Of a stretch of DNA of 22,569 nucleotides, positions 7,871 to 14,683 are shown piece by piece. Origin of the DNA: CAYFWF01 sp964346815 (GTDB lineage: Bacteria > Acidobacteriota > Aminicenantia > Aminicenantales > Aminicenantaceae); contig CAYFWF010000012.1 of the NCBI GenBank assembly GCA_964346815.1, forward strand, positions 1 to 22,569, read 5' to 3'. The position numbers were made by a program, and so were the translations under genes. The notes beneath the pieces are model-generated. The model was not told the origin of the DNA, did no database searches, and saw only the letters and a program-made list of their open reading frames with translations. Position 1 is the first letter of the stretch. Each line of letters opens with the position of its first letter.

Positions 7871-7901
7871 TTATAATGCCGAAGAGGGGACTCGAACCCC
7901 T
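7871..7901 (-). repeat. Att-like repeat over the tRNA-Leu 3' end (proximal copy)
   Basis: The 3' 25 bases of the intact tRNA-Leu gene plus six bases downstream recur at 3123-3153 in the same orientation. Tyrosine recombinases commonly integrate at tRNA 3' ends and rebuild the tRNA. The intact copy here would be the tRNA-side junction of a 4.7 kb insertion. Confidence 0.7.
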
Positions 7902-7963
7902 ACGAGCTATTACGCTCACATGGCCCTCAACCATGCGTGTCTACCAAATTCCACCACTTCGGC
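7877..7963 (-). tRNA. tRNA-Leu (anticodon GAG)
   Basis: An 87-base class II tRNA on the minus strand. The acceptor stem is GCCGAAG/CTTCGGC with discriminator A. The D-arm region contains GGTAGAC. The anticodon stem CATGG/CCATG encloses loop TTGAGGG (anticodon GAG, reading CUC and CUU). A long variable arm (GAGC-GTAATA-GCTC) marks it as leucine type, and the T-arm is AGGGG-TTCGAGT-CCCCT. The 3' CCA is not encoded. It starts 19 bases after the secG stop and is probably processed from the gap-pgk-tpiA-secG transcript. The E. coli equivalent (leuU, same anticodon) also follows secG. No clear terminator is seen downstream, where the island begins. Confidence 0.97.
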
Positions 7964-7982
7964 ACAAGAAGGAAGTAGAGGA

Positions 7983-8414
7983 TTATTTCTTTTCGGTTTC
8001 TGAATTCTTTTTTTCTGCCTGTTGAGCTTGTTTTTTAGCCTCTTCTCCGGATTTCTTTTCTTCCGGTTTCTGTTCGGCTGTTCCTTCTGGGGCTTTCTTT
8101 TCTTCTCCCGCTTTTTTCTGGGTCTCTGTCACTGGAGCTTTTTGCTCGGCAGGAGCTTCCTCACCGCTTATGACGGAACTTTCTCCCTGGGCAGAGATAA
8201 TCCAGAGTCCCAGCGATGTGATCATGAAAAGGATAGCGCAAATCGTCGCTACTTTTGCCAGCAGTGTGGCAGCGCCTCGGGGTCCGAAGACTGACTGGCT
8301 TCCCATTCCTCCAAAGGCCCCAGCTAAGTCTGCCGATTTCCCCGATTGGAGCAGAATTGCGATGATCAGCACAAGGCAGACAATAACATGAATGGTGAGA
8401 AGTAATGCACTCAT
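7983..8414 (-). CDS. secG: Preprotein translocase subunit SecG
   Basis: A 143-residue inner-membrane protein, an auxiliary subunit of SecYEG that assists SecA-driven export. There are two membrane segments (about residues 3-23 and 52-74) separated by the typical LLQSGKSADLAGAFGGMGSQSVFGPRGAAT loop, which has the family's Gly/Ser-rich pattern. After residue 75 comes a tail of about 65 residues built almost only from Glu, Lys, Ala and Gln, making the protein longer than many SecG proteins; the tail is low complexity and probably disordered. The start overlaps the tpiA stop by four bases, and tRNA-Leu follows. Confidence 0.93.
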   Translation of the reverse strand: MSALLLTIHVIVCLVLIIAILLQSGKSADLAGAFGGMGSQSVFGPRGAATLLAKVATICAILFMITSLGLWIISAQGESSVISGEEAPAEQKAPVTETQKKAGEEKKAPEGTAEQKPEEKKSGEEAKKQAQQAEKKNSETEKK

Positions 8415-9196
8415 TTTTCCTCGTATGCTTTTATGGCTTCTTTGGCGATCTCTGCGAAAGATCCCGCTTTGAGCGATGCCCCTCCCACAAGAGCGCCGTT
8501 GATATCTTTTTCTTTTAAAAGAGAAAAAGTGTTTTCAGGTTTTACGGAGCCACCGTACAGGATTATAGCATAAGACCCCACATCATTGCCATGCTTTTCT
8601 GCCAGCTTTTCTCTGATAAAACCGTGCACTTCTTGAGCCTGGTCGGGTGTAGCCGTCCGCCCTGTGCCGATAGCCCAGATGGGCTCATAGGCGATGATGA
8701 TTTGTCGAACGTCTGCTGTGTCAAGACCATCCAGACCTTCTGTGATCTGGGATTCTATCTTCTGGATGGTTTCTTCATTCTCCCGTTCCTCGAGCGATTC
8801 TCCTATACACATTATAGGAATGAGACCATGGGCTAAGGCAGTTTTGATTTTTTTATTGACCGTCTCGTTGGTATCTCCGAAATGCTGACGTCTTTCCGAA
8901 TGGCCGATCACGACAAAGGTACAGCAAATGTCCTTGAGCATCGGTGCCGAGATTTCTCCGGTAAAGGCTCCTTTCTCCTCCCAAAACATATTCTGTGCAC
9001 CAAGAAGTATAGAGCTTCCCTCAAGAGCTTTATGGACTTCTTTCAGGGCTGTAAAAGGAGGAATCACCACAAACTGAGCGGCATCGATCCCAGAGCTTTC
9101 ATCTCGTAGCTGTCCGACGAGCTCCACAGCTTCAGGAACGGTCATATGCATCTTCCAATTTCCGGCAATAAATGGTCTTTCATTTGTGAACGTCAT
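8411..9196 (-). CDS. tpiA: Triosephosphate isomerase
   Basis: A 261-residue cytoplasmic TIM-barrel enzyme interconverting dihydroxyacetone phosphate and glyceraldehyde 3-phosphate. The catalytic residues are present: Lys15 (GNWKMH), His99 (VIGHSERR) and Glu171 (AYEPIWAIGTG). The phosphate-binding YGGSVKPEN and VGGASL segments complete the site. Length is typical. The start is one base downstream of the pgk stop and the end overlaps secG by four bases, so it is tightly packed in the gap-pgk-tpiA-secG operon. Confidence 0.97.
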   Translation of the reverse strand: MTFTNERPFIAGNWKMHMTVPEAVELVGQLRDESSGIDAAQFVVIPPFTALKEVHKALEGSSILLGAQNMFWEEKGAFTGEISAPMLKDICCTFVVIGHSERRQHFGDTNETVNKKIKTALAHGLIPIMCIGESLEERENEETIQKIESQITEGLDGLDTADVRQIIIAYEPIWAIGTGRTATPDQAQEVHGFIREKLAEKHGNDVGSYAIILYGGSVKPENTFSLLKEKDINGALVGGASLKAGSFAEIAKEAIKAYEEK

Positions 9197-9197
9197 T

Positions 9198-10379
9198 TTA
9201 CTTCTCCTCCAGAGCCTCGATTCCAGGCAGGGTTTCTTTTGCGATATATTCCAGCGATGCGCCGCCTCCTGTGGAGATGTGGGAGATGCGGTCGCTCACT
9301 CCAGCTTTATACACCGCAGCCACGGAGTCTCCGCCCCCTACAATCGAGACAGCATCTGCATTAGCCACTGCCTTTGCGATCTTTACAGTGCCCGTAGAAA
9401 ATTGACCGATTTCAAAAACGCCCATCGGCCCATTCCAAAAGATTGTTTTCGCCTTTGCGAGAACCTCTTCATATTTTTCTGTTGTTTTCGGTCCAATATC
9501 CAGGGCCATCAGCTCCGAAGGGATGGGGAAATCATCTATGGTTCGAGCTTCTGCATCTGAATCAGCCGCCGGGGCCGCGATATGATCTTCAGGAAGGAGA
9601 ATGCTCACACCCGCAGACTCTGCCTTATCCATAAGGCTTTGAGCAAGATCTTTTTTATCTTCCTCCACAAGGGACCGGCCGACATCGAATCCCTGAGCTG
9701 CAAAGAATGTGTAAGCCATCGCACCGCCAATCAATATCTCGTCTGCTTTGTTCAACAGGCTTTCGATGACCGGAATCTTATCCGATACCTTTACCCCCCC
9801 TAAAACCGCCACATAAGGTTTTTCGGGGGAATGGATGGCTTTGGTGAGGTATTCCACCTCTTTGCTGACCAGAAATCCTGCGGCTGATTTTTTGACATAT
9901 CGAGGGATGCCCACGATGGAAGCATGGGCTCTGTGGCAAGCACCAAAAGCATCGTTTATGTAGCTGTCCATCCCTTCTGCCATTTGTTGGGCGAAATCGG
10001 GATCATTATCCGTCTCTCCAGGATAAAACCTGAGATTTTCCAGCAAGAGGACTTGCTCTTTGCCGAGTTTTCTCTTTATTTCCTCGACTTCATCGCCGAT
10101 GACATCAGGAGCCTGTATAACTTCGGGGGAGATAAGCTCTGACAGCCTGTCTGCCACCGGCTTCAGACTGAACTCAGGCTTGAACTGTCCTTTGGGGCGT
10201 CCGAGATGCGAGGCGGCGACGACCACCGCTCCCTGATCAATCAGAAAATTCAATGTGGGCAGGGCTGCCTTGATGCGAGTATCATCCCGGATGTTTCTTC
10301 CCTCGTCCAGAGGAACGTTGAAATCCACTCGCAGGAAAACTTTTTTACCCTTTAAGTCCAGATCTTTTACAGAAAGCAT
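9198..10379 (-). CDS. pgk: Phosphoglycerate kinase
   Basis: A 393-residue monomeric kinase transferring phosphate from 1,3-bisphosphoglycerate to ADP. N-domain substrate motifs (RVDFNVPL, SHLGRPKG, LLENLRFYPGE, NDAFGACHRAHAS) and C-domain nucleotide motifs (GGVKVSDKI, WNGPMGVFE, GGGDSVAAV, STGGGASLE) are all intact. Length is standard. Six bases separate it from gap upstream, and tpiA starts almost directly after its stop. Together with gap and tpiA it makes a triose-phosphate-to-3-phosphoglycerate module. Confidence 0.98.
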   Translation of the reverse strand: MLSVKDLDLKGKKVFLRVDFNVPLDEGRNIRDDTRIKAALPTLNFLIDQGAVVVAASHLGRPKGQFKPEFSLKPVADRLSELISPEVIQAPDVIGDEVEEIKRKLGKEQVLLLENLRFYPGETDNDPDFAQQMAEGMDSYINDAFGACHRAHASIVGIPRYVKKSAAGFLVSKEVEYLTKAIHSPEKPYVAVLGGVKVSDKIPVIESLLNKADEILIGGAMAYTFFAAQGFDVGRSLVEEDKKDLAQSLMDKAESAGVSILLPEDHIAAPAADSDAEARTIDDFPIPSELMALDIGPKTTEKYEEVLAKAKTIFWNGPMGVFEIGQFSTGTVKIAKAVANADAVSIVGGGDSVAAVYKAGVSDRISHISTGGGASLEYIAKETLPGIEALEEK

Positions 10380-10385
10380 GATCGG

Positions 10386-11387
10386 CTACCCGGATATGAA
10401 TTTTATAAGGTCGACCAGACGGCAGGAATATCCCCACTCATTGTCATACCAGGCCAGGACTTTCACCAAATTGTCATCGGTCACCCGGGTAAAAAGGCCG
10501 TCCACGATCGAAGAATGAGGATTAGACATGAAATCAACCGAAACAAGCGGCTCTTCTGTGTACTGGAGGATGTCTTTCAGTTCCCCTTCAGATGCGGTCT
10601 TGAAAGCCTGATTGACTTCATCCGTGGAGACTTTAGTCTTCAGGAGAGCGACCAGGTCAACCACCGAGACATTGGCCGTGGGAACCCTGATTGCGATTCC
10701 ATCTATCTTGCCTTGAAGCTCTGGCATTACCAGTCCCACAGCTTTGGCTGCTCCTGTGGTGGTCGGAATTTGAGAGACCGCAGCGGCTCGGGCACGCCGC
10801 AGGTCCTTATGGGGAGCATCCAGAATCACTTGATCCATGGTGTAGGAATGAATGGTAGTCATGAACGCTTTTTCGATTCCGAAAGCCTGGTGGATAACTT
10901 TTGTAGCCGGAGCCAGACAATTGGTGGTGCATGAGGCATTCGAGATGATGTGGTGGTTAGCCGGGTCGTACGTATCTTCGTTGACCCCTATAACGAGAGT
11001 GATATCTGGCTCTGTAGCTGGAGCGGAGATAATCACTTTTTCAGCTCCGCCCGATTCTATATGTTTGATGGCATCCTGTCTTTTCCTGAAGAGACCGGTC
11101 GATTCGATAACGACGGGAACACCCAGATCCTTCCAGGGTAGATTGGCTGGGTCTCTCTCTGTAAGTATTTTTGTCTCTTTACCTTCGACCACTATGGCAT
11201 CATCCGAGGCCTTGATATCTGCATCCAGTATGCCGAGAACAGAATCGTATTTGAGCAGATGCGCCAGGGTTTTAGCATCGGCAATATCATTGGCAGCAAC
11301 GATCTCGATGTCTGGATCCCTATAAGCTGCTCGGAAAACGTTCCTTCCGATTCGTCCAAATCCATTTATTCCGATCTTCACACTCAT
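10386..11387 (-). CDS. gapA: Glyceraldehyde-3-phosphate dehydrogenase
   Basis: A 333-residue tetramer-forming enzyme oxidising glyceraldehyde 3-phosphate to 1,3-bisphosphoglycerate. The Rossmann motif GINGFGRIGR begins the protein, and AANDIAD with an Asp after the second strand suggests NAD rather than NADP use. The nucleophile is Cys153 (SNASCTTNCLAP), supported by His180 (TTIHSYT). The C-terminal WYDNEWGYSCRLVDL is typical. A strong Shine-Dalgarno (TAGGAGG) precedes the ATG. It is the first gene of the glycolytic operon, downstream of a region with a probable promoter and palindrome. Confidence 0.97.
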   Translation of the reverse strand: MSVKIGINGFGRIGRNVFRAAYRDPDIEIVAANDIADAKTLAHLLKYDSVLGILDADIKASDDAIVVEGKETKILTERDPANLPWKDLGVPVVIESTGLFRKRQDAIKHIESGGAEKVIISAPATEPDITLVIGVNEDTYDPANHHIISNASCTTNCLAPATKVIHQAFGIEKAFMTTIHSYTMDQVILDAPHKDLRRARAAAVSQIPTTTGAAKAVGLVMPELQGKIDGIAIRVPTANVSVVDLVALLKTKVSTDEVNQAFKTASEGELKDILQYTEEPLVSVDFMSNPHSSIVDGLFTRVTDDNLVKVLAWYDNEWGYSCRLVDLIKFISG

Positions 11388-11558
11388 GAAAAACCTCCTA
11401 TTTTTTATATCTTTTCTTAGCCTGAATTATTTATAAACATGATTCTTAGAAGCAGGTATTTCGTACTATATGACTAGAAATCAGGGATATGTATCGATTT
11501 TCTCAAATCGGTAACGTGTCCCTTGATCTCACACTCACAATTGAATAATTCAGGGTAG

Positions 11559-11584
11559 CCTGGATAATTTAGGGATTATCCAGG
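11559..11584. promoter_or_regulatory. Palindromic candidate operator at the gapA promoter
   Basis: Perfect 9-bp arms CCTGGATAA and TTATCCAGG are separated by eight bases (TTTAGGGA). The right arm overlaps the proposed -10 of the gapA promoter and the left arm lies just after the start site. This is a typical place for a repressor site, though an RNA hairpin in the leader is also possible. Confidence 0.45.
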
Positions 11585-11610
11585 TTAGCACAAAAAGAGC
11601 CGTAAATCAA
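11582..11610 (-). promoter_or_regulatory. Candidate promoter for gapA operon
   Basis: On the minus strand TTGATT (11610-11605) is followed after 17 bases by TAACCT (11587-11582), with a TGn extension in front of the -10. The -10 itself is weak; the extension and its overlap with the palindrome are the support. Confidence 0.35.
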
Positions 11611-11659
11611 TGGATTCGACAAGGAAGAGCAGGACTGTTTTTTTACTTTAGGGGTTTTG

Positions 11660-11668
11660 TGGTAAAAT
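11660..11668 (+). promoter_or_regulatory. Candidate extended -10 promoter for nnr-tsaE
   Basis: TGGTAAAAT is an extended -10 (TGn plus a 5-of-6 match), about 50 bases before the nnr start. No good -35 is seen, as allowed for extended -10 promoters. Confidence 0.4.
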
Positions 11669-11720
11669 TTCGAATCATCGAATGTTCTCTGTGCTTTATT
11701 GACTCGTTTGAGGAGCGATC

Positions 11721-13277
11721 ATGAAAATTCTCACTTCCCAACAGATGAAAGATATCGATCGAAAGGCCATCCAGGAAATTGGAATCATCGGTCCCATATT
11801 GATGGAGAATGCCGGGATCCAAATCACTAAGGAGATAGTGGAAAAATTTCCAGATATTCGCAAAGAAAAAGTCGTGATCGTGGCAGGAAAAGGTAACAAC
11901 GGAGGAGATGGATTCGTGGTGGCGCGACATCTTTTCAACCGCGGGTGCCGTCCTGTGGTCCTTTTACTGGCCATGAAAAAAGACCTGAGAGGAGATGCGG
12001 CCCTGAATGCGCAGATTGCAGACAAGATAGGTATCGAAATACGAGAGATGACTTCTCCCCGGAAGTGGAGTGCGAACAAACGGCTTCTGAAGAATGCGAC
12101 CCTGCTGATCGACGGGATTTTTGGAACGGGTTTGGCCAAACCTGCAAGGGGTCTGTTCGCCCAGGCCATCGAAGATATCAACGCCTGCAAGGCGTTCAAA
12201 GTCGCCGTCGACATTCCCTCGGGACTCTCTGCAGACACTTTCAATATCATTGGGCCGTGCGTGCGAGCCGATTTGACTGTTACCCTGGCGGCTGCAAAGA
12301 TTGCCCATGTTTTCCCACCGGCTGAAGAGTACATTGGGGAGCTGAAGATATCTGATATCAGTGTTCCTCCCTATCTGTTCGCAGAGAAAACTCTAAAGCT
12401 TGAATGGGTTGAAGAGGACATGATTCGGCCTTACTTCGATCGCCGAAGAAAAGACACCCATAAGGGGACCTACGGCCATCTCTTCGTGGTGTCGGGATCT
12501 CTGGGAAAAACAGGGGCAGCTGTTATGGCCGGAAAGAGTGCCCTGAAAATGGGAGCCGGCCTTGTGACCGTAGGAACGCCGGCGAGCTGTCTTCCGATTG
12601 TAGCCCGTTCCATGATGGAATTGATGACAGAACCTCTACCTGAGACAAGGGAGGGCACTCTCTCCTCGGAAGCCTTGGATGAGGTTTTAGAATTACTCAA
12701 GGGGAAGGATGCGTTGATGTTGGGACCGGGTATTTCGACTCATGACTCGACCAGAGATTTTGTGATTTCTCTTCTCCCTCAGGTCAAGATCCCTCTGGTT
12801 TTGGATGCCGATGCCTTGAATATCCTCTCTTTCAAGCCCAGTCTTTTGAAATCCCTTTCCAAGCCCGTGATCGTCACTCCACATCCTGGAGAATTTGCTC
12901 GTCTGGTCAAGCTTTCTACAGAGGAAGTCCTGGCAAAGAGATTGCAGCTGGTTCCTCAGTTTGCCTCAGAATACGGTGTCTACGTCGTTCTGAAAGGCTA
13001 CAGAACTCTGACTGTTGCCCCGGATGGAAGAACATTTATAAATCCAACCGGGAATCCTGGCATGGCCAGCGCAGGTTCAGGCGATGTTTTGAGCGGGATG
13101 ATTGCATCCATGATCATGCAGGAGAAAAACATCCTGGAAGCTGTTTTGGCTGCTGTCTACATTCATGGGCTCAGCGGGGACATCGGGGCAAAGCGGCTGG
13201 GGGAAAAGTTCCTGACGGCAGGAAATATCATCACCTATCTTCCAGCTGCTATGAAAACGCTCTCCAGCAGGCCATAA
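11721..13277 (+). CDS. nnr: Bifunctional NAD(P)HX epimerase / ADP-dependent NAD(P)HX dehydratase
   Basis: A 518-residue cytoplasmic repair enzyme that restores damaged (hydrated) NADH and NADPH. Residues 1-215 are the YjeF_N epimerase domain (LMENAG, AGKGNNGGDGFVVARHL, DGIFGTGL, VDIPSGL). Residues about 235-510 are the ribokinase-like dehydratase domain (GHLFVVSGS, LGPGIS, LDADALN, TPHPGEFARL, NPTGNPGMASAGSGDVLSG), with Asp455 in AGSGD as the expected catalytic base. Length is normal for the fused form. Shine-Dalgarno AGGAG lies five bases before the ATG. tsaE follows after 20 bases; this pair is also adjacent in E. coli (yjeF-yjeE). Confidence 0.95.
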   Translation: MKILTSQQMKDIDRKAIQEIGIIGPILMENAGIQITKEIVEKFPDIRKEKVVIVAGKGNNGGDGFVVARHLFNRGCRPVVLLLAMKKDLRGDAALNAQIADKIGIEIREMTSPRKWSANKRLLKNATLLIDGIFGTGLAKPARGLFAQAIEDINACKAFKVAVDIPSGLSADTFNIIGPCVRADLTVTLAAAKIAHVFPPAEEYIGELKISDISVPPYLFAEKTLKLEWVEEDMIRPYFDRRRKDTHKGTYGHLFVVSGSLGKTGAAVMAGKSALKMGAGLVTVGTPASCLPIVARSMMELMTEPLPETREGTLSSEALDEVLELLKGKDALMLGPGISTHDSTRDFVISLLPQVKIPLVLDADALNILSFKPSLLKSLSKPVIVTPHPGEFARLVKLSTEEVLAKRLQLVPQFASEYGVYVVLKGYRTLTVAPDGRTFINPTGNPGMASAGSGDVLSGMIASMIMQEKNILEAVLAAVYIHGLSGDIGAKRLGEKFLTAGNIITYLPAAMKTLSSRP

Positions 13278-13297
13278 AAATAACTTGAAGAAAGTCC

Positions 13298-13738
13298 ATG
13301 ATAATGTACCGATCCACCAGAAACCAGGAAGAGATAAGAAGCTCTTCTGAAAAAGAAACATTTCTTCTGGCCAAGAAAGTGGCGGAGTCTTTCGAGGGAA
13401 AAGAAGTGGTGTTATTGATCGGCGAACTCGGGGCAGGAAAGACCGTTTTTGCCAAAGGAATCGCTGCAGGATTAGGATTGGAAGATGTCCATCAGGTCTG
13501 CAGTCCTTCTTTTACGCTCGTGAATATCTATCAGGCAAAGTTTCCTATCTATCACATAGATCTCTACCGGTTGGGCAAAGAAGCGGAGATTGCGGACATC
13601 GGGTGGGAAGATTATCTCGAACAGGGCGTTGTCATCGTCGAATGGGGCGAGAAACTGCACTTTGATATGGAGGCCATAAAGATCACCATCCAGATCGAGG
13701 AAGATGACACGAGGAAGATAAAAATTGATAGAAGATAG
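13298..13738 (+). CDS. tsaE: tRNA t6A biosynthesis ATPase TsaE
   Basis: A 146-residue P-loop ATPase that works with TsaB and TsaD to make N6-threonylcarbamoyladenosine at position 37 of ANN-decoding tRNAs. Walker A is GELGAGKT (42-49). The family segments SPSFTLVNIY, HIDLYRL and VEWGEKL follow in order. The start at 13298 is preceded only by a weak GAAGAAAG; a second ATG two codons later could be used instead. It is followed by a dispersed repeat and the convergent thiE. Confidence 0.93.
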   Translation: MIMYRSTRNQEEIRSSSEKETFLLAKKVAESFEGKEVVLLIGELGAGKTVFAKGIAAGLGLEDVHQVCSPSFTLVNIYQAKFPIYHIDLYRLGKEAEIADIGWEDYLEQGVVIVEWGEKLHFDMEAIKITIQIEEDDTRKIKIDRR

Positions 13739-13782
13739 AAAGAGTATAATCAGAAAGAAACGATTATGAAGGTATCAATTCC

Positions 13783-13869
13783 CGTATCATCGCGAGGAGC
13801 GTGGCGACGTGGCGATCTTTTTTTCTGATGAGATGGCCGCGCGACCTTTAGTCACTCGCCATGACAATG
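13783..13869. repeat. Imperfect hairpin repeat of the 'CATTGCGAGGAGCGAAG' type
   Basis: The left part (CATCGCGAGGAGCGTGGCGA then CGTGGCGATC) and right part (AGATGGCCGCGCGACC then CACTCGCCATGAC) are imperfect inverted complements around a T-rich middle. The left arm is a clear variant of a dispersed repeat I recognise from many unrelated bacterial genomes (CATTGCGAGGAGCGAAGCGA...), usually found between genes, often convergent ones. It fills most of the gap between convergent tsaE and thiE, where the hairpin may also stop transcription. Confidence 0.65.
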
Positions 13870-13892
13870 TCACATTTATGAGTGCGTTGATA

Positions 13893-14537
13893 TTAAGATC
13901 GGTTTTCGATCGCTTCGAGCAGTTGCCTTGTGGATTCAGCGATATATTCGGAGGCCATTAGAGCGGAGATGACCGCTATACCGTCGGCTCCGGCAGAGAT
14001 AACGTCCCGGGCGTTTCGAGCGTGTATTCCCCCGATGGCCAGTATCGGAATATTGACCTTTTCCCTGATGGCTCGGAGCCCCTCGAGATGAAGAATGGTT
14101 CTCAGCTCATCCTTGGATGAAGTGTAAAAGACAGGACCCACCCCGATATAACTCGCTCCTCCCGCTTCGGCTTCCTCCGCCTCTTTTATGGTGTTGACCG
14201 AGATCCCTACCAGTTTCGATTTTCCCAGGATAGTGCGGGCAAAGGGGAGAGGCAGGTCTTCCTGTCCCAGGTGCACTCCTTCAGCCCCACAGGCAAGGGC
14301 GACATCGATCCGATCGTTGATAATGAGAGGAATGTTCCGGGATTCAAGACAAAGGGACGTTTCCAGAGCGATATCCAGAAATCGCCGCGTGCTGAGCTTT
14401 TTCCCGCGGAGCTGAACGAGCGTCGTGCCGGCCTCCACTGCTTCTCGGATTAGGGAAACAAGGTTGCGTTCTCCGGCTGCCTCTGCATCGGCAATAAGGC
14501 AGAGTCTCCAATCAATGGGCTTCATAACTTCTGGCAT
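13893..14537 (-). CDS. thiE: Thiamine-phosphate synthase
   Basis: A 214-residue TIM-barrel enzyme joining hydroxymethylpyrimidine diphosphate and thiazole phosphate into thiamine phosphate. Seen in order: VQLRGKK (family VQLRxK), LIINDRIDVALACGAEGVHLGQEDLP, GISVNTIKEAEEAEAGGASYIGVGPVFYTSSK and ILAIGGIHARNARDVISAGADGIAVISALM. Length is typical. The first ATG (14537) has no Shine-Dalgarno and overlaps a perfect TATAAT, so the true start may be Met5 at 14525. No other thiamine genes are nearby. TenI, a non-catalytic paralogue, is less likely given the conserved diphosphate-site residues. Confidence 0.9.
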   Translation of the reverse strand: MPEVMKPIDWRLCLIADAEAAGERNLVSLIREAVEAGTTLVQLRGKKLSTRRFLDIALETSLCLESRNIPLIINDRIDVALACGAEGVHLGQEDLPLPFARTILGKSKLVGISVNTIKEAEEAEAGGASYIGVGPVFYTSSKDELRTILHLEGLRAIREKVNIPILAIGGIHARNARDVISAGADGIAVISALMASEYIAESTRQLLEAIENRS

Positions 14538-14564
14538 TATAACAACTCAAAAGTCTTTAAACAA
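14536..14564 (-). promoter_or_regulatory. Candidate thiE promoter overlapping the first ATG
   Basis: On the minus strand TTGTTT (14564-14559), 17 bases and TATAAT (14541-14536). The -10 is perfect and shares its last two bases with the first ATG of thiE, so transcription would begin inside the presumed coding region. Confidence 0.4.
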
Positions 14565-14620
14565 ACGCATGTCCGTATCACCTTTAGTTACGGAACGTTT
14601 TTCCATGCATTCTCATAAGA

Positions 14621-14649
14621 TTGAAAAATCCCATCACTTAATGTATAAA
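14621..14649 (+). promoter_or_regulatory. Sigma-70 promoter for mscS
   Basis: TTGAAA (14621-14626), a 17-base spacer and TATAAA (14644-14649), 35 bases before the mscS start. Both boxes match the consensus at five of six positions. Confidence 0.6.
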
Positions 14650-14683
14650 TCACATCATAAAACTGGATCCAGGAGGAGCTGCG

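Larger units (their letters stand above)
11388..11720. other. Divergent control region between gapA and nnr
   Basis: A 333-base gap without a gene. It holds the gapA Shine-Dalgarno, candidate promoters in both directions, and two dyads: CCTGGATAA-N8-TTATCCAGG at 11559-11584 and CGATTT-TCTC-AAATCG at 11495-11510. The second can extend by a G-T pair and two more pairs. The gapA leader would be roughly 190 bases long if the promoter call is right, with the second dyad inside it. Confidence 0.6.

Noticed and set aside
7670..7876. Plus-strand ORF of 68 codons overlapping the end of the 466-residue gene and running to the tRNA
   Set aside because: Its first half is an alternative frame of a well-supported gene, it has no Shine-Dalgarno and no recognisable domain, and the part beyond 7760 is short and low complexity.
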